Shown here: piece after piece, positions 25,684 through 34,631 of the stretch
Numbering within the stretch: position 1 is the first letter of the stretch
Layout of the letters: every line of letters begins with the position of its first letter
From: JANOZM01 sp031429355
Lineage (GTDB): Bacteria; Pseudomonadota; Gammaproteobacteria; Burkholderiales; Burkholderiaceae_E
NCBI GenBank assembly: GCA_031429355.1
Contig: JANOZM010000014.1
Location: forward strand, 310,001-374,000
Length of the DNA: 64,000 nucleotides
Direction of reading: 5' to 3'
The notes under the pieces: generated by a model
Told to the model about the DNA's origin: nothing
The model's database searches: none
Seen by the model: the letters and a program-made list of their open reading frames with translations, nothing else
Made by a program: the position numbers and the translations under genes

Positions 25684-26703
25684 ATGATGTCTGCTCCACT
25701 AATAGAAACTACGCGCGCTATTGACACTAAGCAAGGTCGCAAAGAATCCGTAGAAAATATCCATTTTGGCAGTATTGCCGTAGTAGACCGCAGTGGCAAA
25801 CTAGTCGCAAGTGCAGGCGATCCGAATTTTATGACGTTTAGCCGCTCAACGATTAAACCGTTTCAAGCCACACCTTTCATTAATGATCACGGTGTCGATG
25901 ACATGAAGTTGACCGAGCAAGAAATTGCCTTAATGTGTTCGAGTCATTCAGGCGAAAGCTTTCACCTCGAAGGTGTTACTAGCTTACTAAACAAAGCGGA
26001 ATCAACTATCGATGATTTGCAGTGTGGTTGCCATGCACCCTATTTTTACGCAATAAACGATCAACGTCCCCCGCGCGATTCCGTTTGGAACGCCACCCAT
26101 AACAATTGCTCTGGAAAACACTCTGGTTTTTTAGCGTGGTGCCAACTGCATGGCGCAAAAAAAGAAAACTACCTCGACCCAGACCATCCTTTACAACAAG
26201 CAATTCGTAAAAACCTAGCTATTTGGACTGACACCAAAGAAGATCAATTTATGTTTGGAATCGACGGCTGTTCGGCCCCAAATTACGGCCTTCCCTTACG
26301 CGCCTTAGCCTTAAGCTACGCGCGATTAGCCGACGCCAACGGTGGCGATACCGCTAAAACTTTGTTTGCCGCGATGACCAATTACCCCGACTATGTTTCG
26401 GGCACTGGTCGCAATGATTTAGCATTTATGAATATGGCCCCAAAAGATTGGGTTGCGAAAATTGGTGCCGACGGCGTTCAGCTCATTGGAATTCGAAGCC
26501 AGGGTTTAGGAATTGCTGTCAAGATTGCCGATGGAAATCAACGCGCAGTTATTGCCGCCAGTATCGAAGTGCTGCGGCAATTGCAGCTAGTACCCAACTT
26601 AGAAGATTCGCCTTTAGGTACTTGGCTAACACCAAGCATTAAAAATGTTCGCGGTACTATTACTGGGCAAGCACGACCCTGTTTTCAGTTGACTACTTAT
26701 TAG
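25684..26703 (+). CDS. L-asparaginase, Rhizobium etli ReAV type
   Basis: I use ATG 25684 (339 residues); TTG 25672 is an in-frame alternative and neither has a clear ribosome site. The protein belongs to the Asparaginase_II family unrelated to the E. coli enzymes. Counting from this Met, S55-T-I-K58 matches the catalytic Ser48/Lys51 of ReAV, SS at 86-87 matches its second serine region, and C142, K145 and C196 have the same spacing as the ReAV zinc ligands C135, K138 and C189. It should hydrolyse L-asparagine to aspartate and ammonia in the cytoplasm. The gene is monocistronic and converges with the DUF429 gene. Confidence 0.88.
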   Translation: MMSAPLIETTRAIDTKQGRKESVENIHFGSIAVVDRSGKLVASAGDPNFMTFSRSTIKPFQATPFINDHGVDDMKLTEQEIALMCSSHSGESFHLEGVTSLLNKAESTIDDLQCGCHAPYFYAINDQRPPRDSVWNATHNNCSGKHSGFLAWCQLHGAKKENYLDPDHPLQQAIRKNLAIWTDTKEDQFMFGIDGCSAPNYGLPLRALALSYARLADANGGDTAKTLFAAMTNYPDYVSGTGRNDLAFMNMAPKDWVAKIGADGVQLIGIRSQGLGIAVKIADGNQRAVIAASIEVLRQLQLVPNLEDSPLGTWLTPSIKNVRGTITGQARPCFQLTTY

Positions 26704-26707
26704 TAGC

Positions 26708-27550
26708 TCAAGCCGTGATGATCCAACCTTCTAAAGTATCGAACGATTGCGGCAAACCCCAGTGCCGACTAGGGCCGTAACGAGCGGCCCAAGCAGCTTG
26801 CACTAAACACATAGCAGCGTCCAATAAATCACCCGAGGCATCATTTTGCAATTGCTTCGCATCGCTTTCGGACACTATTAGTTTTAGTTCTAACGGATGC
26901 TTACCAATTCGCAAGGCGGTAATAATTGCTTCGCGTTGCATTGCGCGCTCGGGGGTTTGTTTCGATTTTTCATCGCTCTTATAGGATGCCTTGGTAATAC
27001 TACGTGCCAGCAAGCCTGGGTAGGCCTCCAAAGCAATCGCATCATCGCGCCCCGCATGCATTGCCGGTACCGTCACATTCGCCTTTAAAATTCTAGTGGC
27101 GCCTTCGTGCAACATATACGCTACTGGTGGATTGACCCACTTCATCGATGAACTAGAACCCGCAGGAATATCCGTTGCTCGATGCGCGAATTTTTTCCCC
27201 ACGGGTCGGGTGTCGCAAAACGCTTTAAATATTTCGCGCAGCTGAACACGCGAAAGAGTCGTTAAGTGATCCATTAATTGCGCCCATGTTTGCGGCCAAT
27301 CTAAATGTTGTACCAACTCACGCGGCAACCCAAATGGAAAATCAAAACCGCCAAGCCACGGCCCTGGTTTAGCTAACAAGGCTTCAAAAGTAGGCCAATC
27401 GGCAATCGCTTGCAAACGCTCTAAATGAACCTCTGAGCCATCAGAATTAATCTGGCCAGCGGCAACAGTAATTGCCTTTCGGCGGCTCGGGCTGCTAGTG
27501 AAATCAACGCCAAGTAGTTGCCAAGAATGTAGAGATGGAAATTCGTTCAA
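26708..27550 (-). CDS. DUF429 domain protein (predicted RNase H-like fold)
   Basis: The 280-residue protein begins with LLGVDFTSSPSRRK (about residues 12-25) and has GGFDFPFGLPREL (about 67-79), both typical of DUF429, whose acidic residues suggest an RNase H-like nuclease fold. Later segments EAYPGLLAR and DLLDAAMCLVQAAWA are also conserved in the family. No experimental function is established that I know of. It is divergent from the SDR gene by 79 bp. Confidence 0.78.
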   Translation of the reverse strand: MNEFPSLHSWQLLGVDFTSSPSRRKAITVAAGQINSDGSEVHLERLQAIADWPTFEALLAKPGPWLGGFDFPFGLPRELVQHLDWPQTWAQLMDHLTTLSRVQLREIFKAFCDTRPVGKKFAHRATDIPAGSSSSMKWVNPPVAYMLHEGATRILKANVTVPAMHAGRDDAIALEAYPGLLARSITKASYKSDEKSKQTPERAMQREAIITALRIGKHPLELKLIVSESDAKQLQNDASGDLLDAAMCLVQAAWAARYGPSRHWGLPQSFDTLEGWIITA

Positions 27551-27629
27551 GTTGTTTATTTAGTTTGATTAACAATTGGCGGTAGACTGTGCGCCTATTA
27601 GGCTGCGTGCAAAAACGAATTGATAAACC

Positions 27630-28415
27630 ATGACAAATTCAGATAAAAACACCGGCAAAACAATTGCCCTAAAAAAAATTGCTCTAATTACCGGTGCCAG
27701 TCGCGGCATCGGTGCTGCCAGCGCGCTAGCTGCTGCCAAATTAGGCTTTGATATTGCTTTAAATTATGCGAACAATCAACAAGCCGCGCAAGAAGTCGCC
27801 GAGCAAGTTCGCGCACTAGGGCGCAATGCCGTGGTACTACAAGCCGACATCGGGAACCAAGCCGAAGTTCTGCAATTGTTTAGCAACGTAGACGAGCAGC
27901 TTGGCACAATTACCGCCTTGATAAACAATGCCGGCATTTTAGAAAACTCGTCACGCCTTGATGCGATGAGCGTCGAGCGCTGGGAGCGCGTATTTCGTAC
28001 TAACGTATTCGGTTGCTTTATGTGTGCCAAAGAGGCGGTTAAGCGAATGTCGAGCCTGTATGGCGGGCAAGGTGGCAGCATCGTCAATATTTCGTCGGTA
28101 GCAGCGCGCATGGGCTCGCCGTTCGAATATGTTGACTATGCCGCTTCAAAAGGCGCGGTAGATACAATGACAATGGGTCTAGCCAAAGAGGTTGCCGCCG
28201 AAGGCATTCGCGTCAACGCCGTAAGGCCTGGCTTAATTTATACCGACATCCATGCCAGCGGTGGCGAGCCAGATCGGGTAGACCGCCTAAGCGCTCTTAT
28301 TCCCATGAAACGGGGCGGTAGCGCGCAAGAAGTTGCTGACGTTGTAGCTTGGTTATTGTCTGACCAGTCAGCCTATGTGACCGGCACTACAATTGATGTT
28401 TCAGGAGGGCGTTAA
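27630..28415 (+). CDS. SDR-family NAD(P)-dependent oxidoreductase
   Basis: This 261-residue classical short-chain dehydrogenase has TGASRGIG (21-28) for cofactor binding, NNAG (99-102), Ser155/156 in NISSVAAR and the YxxxK catalytic pair Y170/K174 in YAASKGA. It resembles glucose-1-dehydrogenase/FabG-like enzymes such as YgfF. The cofactor-site residues (LNYANN after strand 2) fit NADP. The substrate is unknown. It is first of a tight four-gene run with the YeeE/YedE pair and the TRIC-like channel. Confidence 0.88.
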   Translation: MTNSDKNTGKTIALKKIALITGASRGIGAASALAAAKLGFDIALNYANNQQAAQEVAEQVRALGRNAVVLQADIGNQAEVLQLFSNVDEQLGTITALINNAGILENSSRLDAMSVERWERVFRTNVFGCFMCAKEAVKRMSSLYGGQGGSIVNISSVAARMGSPFEYVDYAASKGAVDTMTMGLAKEVAAEGIRVNAVRPGLIYTDIHASGGEPDRVDRLSALIPMKRGGSAQEVADVVAWLLSDQSAYVTGTTIDVSGGR

Positions 28416-28419
28416 TTTT

Positions 28420-28887
28420 ATGGAAGCATATTTCCCCAATGGTTATTTGCACTACATCGTGGGCGGTGGGTGTATTGGCTTAGGCGTTAGTTTATTGTTT
28501 GTAATGACCGGTTTAGTAGGCGGCATGAGCTCGGTGTATAGCTCGACCTGGTCCTTTATTTCACAGCGGCCATTTTTTCAACAAGCCAAATTTTTAAATT
28601 CACGGCAGTGGCGCTTGTTTTACGCTGTTGGTTTAATTTTGGGCGCACTGGTTGCAGGCTTTGCATTTAAACAGCCAGGTTATGTTTTATCGATTCATCC
28701 CGCCGCATTATTTATTGGCGGCATTATCGCCGGCTTTGGGGCGCGATTATCAAACGGTTGTACTTCCGGTCACGGCATTTGTGGCCTGGCCTCTTTAAAC
28801 AAAGCCAGTATTCTTGCCGTAGTTATCTTTCTAGGTACTGCGTCCATCACCGCAAACTTAATGGCCGCTGTTGGCTGGGCCCGGTAA
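28420..28887 (+). CDS. YeeE/YedE family protein, first half (PmpA-like)
   Basis: The start is ATG 28420, 4 nt after the SDR stop. The 155-residue protein has four to five membrane segments and the family signature GFGARLSNGCTSGHGICG with conserved cysteines. YeeE/YedE proteins import sulfur compounds such as thiosulfate; here the transporter is split in two genes, as in the PmpA/PmpB pair. The 7-nt gap to the second half argues for a joint complex. Confidence 0.85.
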   Translation: MEAYFPNGYLHYIVGGGCIGLGVSLLFVMTGLVGGMSSVYSSTWSFISQRPFFQQAKFLNSRQWRLFYAVGLILGALVAGFAFKQPGYVLSIHPAALFIGGIIAGFGARLSNGCTSGHGICGLASLNKASILAVVIFLGTASITANLMAAVGWAR

Positions 28888-28894
28888 TTAGACA

Positions 28895-29428
28895 ATGAAC
28901 AATTCAACACTTTCAGAATCATCCGCGCCGACGAACGCAGCTACAACATCGACGTTCCAGTCCGAGTCGTGGAACCCATCGGATCCGACCAATTCGATGT
29001 CACCCAATGCACTCATCATGATATTGATTTGCGGTGCGCTTTTCGGTTTTGGCCTCAGCCTTTCAACCATGGTTAAGCCAGAAGTTGTTTTAAGTTTTTT
29101 ACGCGGCAAAGACTTAGGGCTACTGTTGGTTTTAGGCTCTGCGGTTTCGGTTACCTTTTTGTTTTATCAACTGACGCCCAAGCAAATGAAGCAACCGATA
29201 TTAGCTACAGCATTTGAAAAACATAGCGTTAAGTGGGAACGCAATACTTTTATTGGCGCGGCTATTTTTGGAATTGGTTGGGGCATCTCGGGCGTATGCC
29301 CAGGACCAGCCATAGCTGGGCTTGGCAATGGCTACTGGCCGCTGTTATGGTCTATCGCTGGTCTGGTTATTGGTGCAGGAATTCAAGGCTGGTTAGTCGA
29401 CAAGAAGCCAAAACAACCAAACGCATGA
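28895..29428 (+). CDS. YeeE/YedE family protein, second half (PmpB-like)
   Basis: The 177-residue protein has about 35 polar Ser/Thr/Asn-rich N-terminal residues and then four membrane segments with FGFGLSLSTMVKPEVVLSFL and GWGISGVCPGPAIAGLGNG, the second-half signature of YeeE/YedE transporters including one conserved Cys. It should pair with the preceding gene product to form a sulfur-compound channel. The polar N-terminal tail is unusual; an internal start at M39 (MSPNALI) would give the normal length. Its stop overlaps the next start as ATGA. Confidence 0.83.
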   Translation: MNNSTLSESSAPTNAATTSTFQSESWNPSDPTNSMSPNALIMILICGALFGFGLSLSTMVKPEVVLSFLRGKDLGLLLVLGSAVSVTFLFYQLTPKQMKQPILATAFEKHSVKWERNTFIGAAIFGIGWGISGVCPGPAIAGLGNGYWPLLWSIAGLVIGAGIQGWLVDKKPKQPNA

Positions 29429-30072
29429 TTATAAATTTTGTAATCGACCCCCTAGTTTTTAGAGCCATAGAAGTTATCGCGATTTTAATTGCCGCATTTT
29501 CTGGTTTTGGTGAAGCGCAAAAAAAAGGGATGGATATTGTTGGGCTATATGTTGTCGCTTTTATCGCTGCGTTTGGCGGTGGTACCTTGCGCGATATATT
29601 GCTAGATCGCCGCCCCTTGTTTTGGGTCGAGCACCAAGAATATGCGTTGCTGGTCTTTGTACTGTCATTTATTGCGCTGCCTTTGATGCGGTTCTTTAAA
29701 TCGATCGTCAGCGAATGGGTGTTAAATTTTGCCGATGCGCTCGGCTTAGGTTTGTTTAGCGTTGCCTCTACGGGCTTAGCGTTAGAGATGGGCTACCAAG
29801 GCTTTGCCAGTATTATTATGGGGGTGATTACTGGCGTGTTTGGTGGTGTATTGCGCGATGTTATATGCAACGAAGTCCCGCTTATTTTGCGCGACGGAAA
29901 ACCTTATGCTGTTTGTTCATTTGCGGGTTGTGCTTCATATGTCGCTATGGTTACAAACGGCATTGAAACAGCCGTAGCGCTTTGGGCGTCGATTTTGATC
30001 GTAGTATTACTGCGAGTGCTGGCTTGGCGACTCAAGTGGCAGCTCTTTCAACTTTGGAAACACAAAGACTAG
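29425..30072 (+). CDS. TRIC cation channel family (UPF0126) protein
   Basis: The true start is ATG 29425, overlapping the previous stop (ATGA); a longer frame runs back inside the PmpB-like gene. The 215-residue protein has seven hydrophobic segments and the duplicated motif FGGGTLRDILLDRRPLFWV and FGGVLRDVICNEVPLIL, typical of the UPF0126/YadS family related to TRIC potassium channels. It is probably an inner-membrane channel. The coupling to the sulfur-transport pair is unexplained. Confidence 0.88.
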   Translation: MIINFVIDPLVFRAIEVIAILIAAFSGFGEAQKKGMDIVGLYVVAFIAAFGGGTLRDILLDRRPLFWVEHQEYALLVFVLSFIALPLMRFFKSIVSEWVLNFADALGLGLFSVASTGLALEMGYQGFASIIMGVITGVFGGVLRDVICNEVPLILRDGKPYAVCSFAGCASYVAMVTNGIETAVALWASILIVVLLRVLAWRLKWQLFQLWKHKD

Positions 30073-30087
30073 CGCCGGATACCTTAC

Positions 30088-33003
30088 TTAATTCACCAGA
30101 ACCGTAACCGTCCGCGCAGGAATCGTTACGGTTCCTGTTTGAATATCAAACTTAACTTTACGTTGATTTTCATCTAACATTTTTGCTTTTTTTGCGCCAC
30201 CTAGCAAGGCCGGATGAACCGCCAATCTTCGCCCTTTTAGCGCACTAATTTGAATGGTAGTTTCTGCTTGCCGCGCGTTTATAAAATACACCAACGACTT
30301 ATGCTTCGCATCGGCCAACCCTTGCCCACTCAGATCGCCAACAATTAAACCGGCAATCGACTGTGGGCCGGTGTTATGAAATTTTAAGCGATCATTAATT
30401 GCTTGGGCCGTAGGCAAGCGCAGCAAAGAAGTGTGCGCTCGAATTTTTAACAACGCCAAAAATTGATCCCGCGTCCATAGAATATCGGGTTGCCCAACGC
30501 GAATTACAGGGTTCTCTAAAAATGCTTTCATTAAACCCCAATCGCCACCGTTGTCATTTTTAATCGGCAAGCCACTAGGAAAAGCATGCGTACGGCCACT
30601 CCAATCTATCCGATTAAACCAATCGCCTGAATCATAACTATTGCGATCTAAGGACTTACTACGCAGTATCTCGCCGCCCGCATGAAAATACGCAACGCCC
30701 TGACTTAATATAGGAAACGCCAGCGCTAACACTTGAACCCGCGCGCGATCGCTGGCAAGCGTATCAGTTGGCAACTTAAACACGTGAATATCAAACAAGG
30801 TTTGATTATCGTGATTCTCGACGTAGTTCACGACTTCGCCAGGTTGGCTCACATAACCTGCAGGCCCATCGCCGTAGCGCATTTTGTCTAAAGGTATCGA
30901 CTTACCGTCAAAAGTCGAAAGGACATAACTTTCAATAGTACCGGCTAACCCCACACGAGCCATATCGGCTTGTTGCAGGGCCTGCGCTTTAGAAACATCT
31001 GTCTCGTTGGCGGCACCATATTGTCGATTCACAAAGCCCTTGCTATCAACCGACGCTGGACCTGAATCGCAACAACCGCCGCCACGGATTGCATCGCGCG
31101 CTCGGTCACTAAAAGTGCCAATGCCGGTGCCGTTTAAATTACCTTGTGAGGCTTGCACGAAACGGCGGTTATTGGCGACTTCGCCAAAATTCCAGCCCTC
31201 GCCAATAAAATGCACGGTTTGCTTTGATCCGTTTTTTGAAATTATTTGATTCACTTCGTTTTGAATGCGCACCATTTCATCTTTAGGTTGGTGCCCCATT
31301 AAATCAAACCGAAAAGAATTGATGCCGTAGTTTTTGGCCCAAGTAATTACCGAATCACGCATCAAACGCGCCATCATGCGATGCTCGGTAGCGGTGTTTG
31401 AACAACAGGTCGAAGTTTCGATTTCACCTTTGCTATTTAAGCGTTGGTAGTAGCCCGGCACAATCCGATCCAATATCGAATGACTGGCTTGCCCAGCTGA
31501 TGAAGTATGGTTGTACACCACGTCCATGCCCACGCGTAGCCCCATTGCGTGCAAAGTCATAATCATTTTACGCAGCTCGATTACGCGCGTAGCAGGATTG
31601 TTTGAATCACTGGCAAAACTACCCTCGGGCGCCGTGTAATGAAACGGATCGTAGCCCCAATTAAAGCAGTCTTTGGACTTATTAGTTTGGACTTCGTCAT
31701 GGGGTAATTCGCTGGCCGGGTTTTTGCGCAAATCGCTTAGGGCGTTGGCCGACGGAAGGCCTTGCTGACAGTCAACTTCGGGTACGGTTGCCAAATCAAA
31801 AAAAGGTAAAAAATGAATATCGGTAATGCCCGCATTTGTTAATGCTTGCAAATGCTTCATGCCGTCGGATTTTTTTTGCGTAAACGCAAGATATTTTCCG
31901 CGCATTTTATTGGTCACCGATTTATCGTTTGCAGAAAAATCTCGAACATGTAATTCGTAGATCATCATGTCGGTTGCATTTTTTATACGTGCTAGGCCGT
32001 TAACTTGTTTACGATGTTTTGCGCCATTCCAGCCTTGCGGTTTGAGTGCGGCCGAATTTAAATCAGCGACATAGCTTGCCTTTGAATCAGCATTTAGGCT
32101 AATGCTATAAGGATCGGTTACACGATTGCTCACGACACCAAGCTGATTCACATGCACGTCCACTGCATAGGTGTAAGTTGCACCCGTTAAATCTTTTTCA
32201 ACTTGCGCGCTCCAAACACCAGTGCGCTCGTCACGCTGCATCTTGACTGCTTGCACTCCATCACTACTGGTTGATTTTTTTTGCTTTGTACTAGCTATGT
32301 TAAGGCACACAATCACTTGCTTTGCTGTAGGCGCCCAAACACGGAATATCGTTTTGTTTTTTTCTAGGCTAACGCCTAACGGTGCAGAATTTTCCGCATC
32401 TGCGTACAACTCATCCAACAAGCGCGCCGCTTGAACTTCGGTCGCACGCATTACCTTACCTGTAGCATCTTCTTGAACTAAAACAATTTGCTGTTTCTGC
32501 AATTTTCGCAAGAGCGATTGCTGTTGGGCTGTCTCGCTAGCTGGCAATGATAATCTCACACCAACTTCCAGATAAGCAAATTGTTTAGTTAGCAAATCGG
32601 GTAGTGCGAAGTCATTTACAGTTAAATCAATTCGTTGATCTGCGCCTTGCGCTGGTTCATTTTTAGCAGCAACAATAGAGCTATTAGCGGACATCAAAAG
32701 CGCAAAACGCGTATTTGAAATTGCATTTAAATTGGGCCACTGAATTTGCGTTGAATTTAGCCAAACGGCATTCGGTGTTTTATCGATTTGCGCATTGCTT
32801 GGCACAGGCTGCAACAAAGCGGCATCGCTTTGGGTGCATTGCGAGTTTTGTATCGAGGCCGCTGTTAGTGTCAAAGCAGGCAGCAAGGTCGGCAAACTAA
32901 GCACGCCAGAACTCGATTGTTGGGCTAACGCAATTGGAGCAAAACCAAATACGCACAACCCAAAAGCGACGGAGCTTAGTATCCATTTGGGTTTTAAGCT
33001 CAT
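30088..33003 (-). CDS. pulA: secreted pullulanase-type GH13 debranching enzyme
   Basis: I use ATG 33003 (971 residues), which begins a signal peptide (MSLKPKWILSSVAFGLCVFG, cleavage after ALA); an in-frame TTG lies at 33042 inside the amylase gene. The order is an N-terminal domain, a CBM48 module (GVSLEKNKTIFRVWAPTAKQV), then the GH13 barrel with DVVYNHT, INSFRFDLMGH (nucleophile Asp), GEGWN (acid/base Glu) and VENHDNQ. It cleaves alpha-1,6 branches in pullulan or limit dextrins, in the periplasm or outside. It is last in the glgP-glgB-glgX-malQ-amylase-pulA series, 20 nt after the amylase stop. Confidence 0.9.
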   Translation of the reverse strand: MSLKPKWILSSVAFGLCVFGFAPIALAQQSSSGVLSLPTLLPALTLTAASIQNSQCTQSDAALLQPVPSNAQIDKTPNAVWLNSTQIQWPNLNAISNTRFALLMSANSSIVAAKNEPAQGADQRIDLTVNDFALPDLLTKQFAYLEVGVRLSLPASETAQQQSLLRKLQKQQIVLVQEDATGKVMRATEVQAARLLDELYADAENSAPLGVSLEKNKTIFRVWAPTAKQVIVCLNIASTKQKKSTSSDGVQAVKMQRDERTGVWSAQVEKDLTGATYTYAVDVHVNQLGVVSNRVTDPYSISLNADSKASYVADLNSAALKPQGWNGAKHRKQVNGLARIKNATDMMIYELHVRDFSANDKSVTNKMRGKYLAFTQKKSDGMKHLQALTNAGITDIHFLPFFDLATVPEVDCQQGLPSANALSDLRKNPASELPHDEVQTNKSKDCFNWGYDPFHYTAPEGSFASDSNNPATRVIELRKMIMTLHAMGLRVGMDVVYNHTSSAGQASHSILDRIVPGYYQRLNSKGEIETSTCCSNTATEHRMMARLMRDSVITWAKNYGINSFRFDLMGHQPKDEMVRIQNEVNQIISKNGSKQTVHFIGEGWNFGEVANNRRFVQASQGNLNGTGIGTFSDRARDAIRGGGCCDSGPASVDSKGFVNRQYGAANETDVSKAQALQQADMARVGLAGTIESYVLSTFDGKSIPLDKMRYGDGPAGYVSQPGEVVNYVENHDNQTLFDIHVFKLPTDTLASDRARVQVLALAFPILSQGVAYFHAGGEILRSKSLDRNSYDSGDWFNRIDWSGRTHAFPSGLPIKNDNGGDWGLMKAFLENPVIRVGQPDILWTRDQFLALLKIRAHTSLLRLPTAQAINDRLKFHNTGPQSIAGLIVGDLSGQGLADAKHKSLVYFINARQAETTIQISALKGRRLAVHPALLGGAKKAKMLDENQRKVKFDIQTGTVTIPARTVTVLVN

Positions 33004-33023
33004 TTGAGCTGGCCAAATGTATT

Positions 33024-34631
33024 TCAAGGTTTTACTTTCCAAACAAACACCGATTGAGGTGGAAGTTGAAGTTGCTGATCAGCACCGACCGTAAATGCTT
33101 TTACTTTATTTATTGCCGACGTACCAGCCGCATTACTAACAAAACTAAGCTGCAATTTTTTTCCGCGTAATTGTTCAGGTTTAATTTGCAACGCTTGCTC
33201 ACCATAGTTAATTGCAACAAAAGTATGGTCTTTAGCTAAACGGCGTTGGAATTGCAGTGCCGTTCCATCAGCCCTTGCAGCTTCGTAACCGCCCTGCAAA
33301 AGCGAAGGATGTTGTTGGCGTACCTTGAGCAAGCTACGATAGTAATTCCAAAGAGAATCTTTTTTATTTTTTTGACTAACTACTGCATTAGTTTGTGCGT
33401 TTGTGGCTAAACGTCGATACGGCGCTACGGTGCTAAAGCCTGCGTTTATAGGGTCGTGACTCCAGATCATTGGCCCACGTAACGCCGGATCACCTTTTAA
33501 CTCGGGCACTTGGGCCATACCAATCTCTTCGCCGTAGTAAACAAACGGCACTCCGGGATGCAACAGGTAGCTTGCAGCCGCCAAGCGATATTTTTTTTGA
33601 TTGCCGTTTAACTGATCCCAAACGCGGATACCGGCAAATGCATCGTGATTGGCTAAAAGTATCGCCATCGATGCAGGCGCCGTTTTAAAATGCTCAGCAA
33701 TTTTTGCCACTGCTGCGGCCTCGCCCTTCGCCGCTTTAATAAATGTCTCGTTCATTTTCAAAGAAAAAACACTGCCGCAGGCGTCTACGTAGCGCTGTTC
33801 GCTAGCTGTGGATTCACAGACTAAATAACGGTTATCGTATTGCTCGACAACCTTGCGCAAACGGGCAATTAACGGAATATTTTCGAGTTGGTCATACCAA
33901 GCATCGCGACCGTTTTCAACCATATGCGCAACGGCATCAAGACGAATACCATCAAGCCCACGATTGAGCCAGAACCGAATGGTGTTTTCGTGATACTCCA
34001 TCACTTGCGCATTACGAAAGTTGAAGTCGGGCATGTTGGGCGAGAACTGCGCTAGGTACGCCCCACTGGGCAGTGTATTCCAAGGTGGGTTACCAAAGAT
34101 ATCCCAACCCGCTGGCGCTTTGGCCTCCCAAACAAACCAGTCGCGAAAACGACTATTGGTGCTACTAGCCGATTCTAAAAAAATCGGGTTATCGGCAGCA
34201 CTATGATTGATGACATAGTCCATGATAATGCCGATGCCGCGCTTGTGCGCTTGGGCAAGCAGCTCATCAAAATCGGCAAGGGTGCCGTACTCGGGATTAA
34301 CCGCACGAAAATCGGAAACTGCATAGCCATGATCTTTATCTTGGCTAGGATGAATCGGCATTAACCAAATGCCCTTTACGCCCAAAGCTTTTAAGTAATC
34401 TAGGCTTTGCGTAACGCCTTTTAAATCACCAATACCATCGCCGTTGGTATCTTTGTAAGAGCGCACGAATATTTCCATCATGCCGCCGTACTGCCAATTT
34501 TTTGGCAAGACGCTGCTGCGATTAATGACTGCAACCGAAGTTGTGTCTATGGCTAAAACATTGCCGCAGAAAAAAATCCCAGAGGCTACTAGGCTAGTAA
34601 AACACTTTTTTAAAAGCGGTAATATTTTCAT
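33024..34631 (-). CDS. secreted alpha-amylase family GH13 enzyme
   Basis: The 535-residue protein has a signal peptide (MKILPLLKKCFTSLVASGIF, then cleavage near VLA) and a GH13 barrel: MMEIFVRSYKDTNGDGIGDL, DYVINHS (region I), GIRLDAVAH (region II, nucleophile Asp), YLVCESTAS (region III, Glu) and LLANHDAF (region IV). The NGDGIGDL segment is typical of oligo-glucosidase and periplasmic maltogenic types, so it may act on maltodextrins rather than raw starch. Its start overlaps the malQ stop as TAATG. Two cysteine-bearing segments (VCES and DACGS) could form a periplasmic disulfide. Confidence 0.87.
   Translation of the reverse strand: MKILPLLKKCFTSLVASGIFFCGNVLAIDTTSVAVINRSSVLPKNWQYGGMMEIFVRSYKDTNGDGIGDLKGVTQSLDYLKALGVKGIWLMPIHPSQDKDHGYAVSDFRAVNPEYGTLADFDELLAQAHKRGIGIIMDYVINHSAADNPIFLESASSTNSRFRDWFVWEAKAPAGWDIFGNPPWNTLPSGAYLAQFSPNMPDFNFRNAQVMEYHENTIRFWLNRGLDGIRLDAVAHMVENGRDAWYDQLENIPLIARLRKVVEQYDNRYLVCESTASEQRYVDACGSVFSLKMNETFIKAAKGEAAAVAKIAEHFKTAPASMAILLANHDAFAGIRVWDQLNGNQKKYRLAAASYLLHPGVPFVYYGEEIGMAQVPELKGDPALRGPMIWSHDPINAGFSTVAPYRRLATNAQTNAVVSQKNKKDSLWNYYRSLLKVRQQHPSLLQGGYEAARADGTALQFQRRLAKDHTFVAINYGEQALQIKPEQLRGKKLQLSFVSNAAGTSAINKVKAFTVGADQQLQLPPQSVFVWKVKP

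Noticed and set aside
29233..29424. N-terminal extension of the TRIC-like protein
   Set aside because: It is read inside the YeeE/YedE gene in another frame, Trp/Arg-rich; the ATGA start at 29425 fits the family.
30099..30134. Inverted repeat GAACCGTAAC/GTTACGGTTC near the convergent TRIC and pullulanase ends
   Set aside because: It lies in the last codons of the pullulanase gene and reflects a repeated TVT peptide; no T tract follows, so I do not call a terminator.
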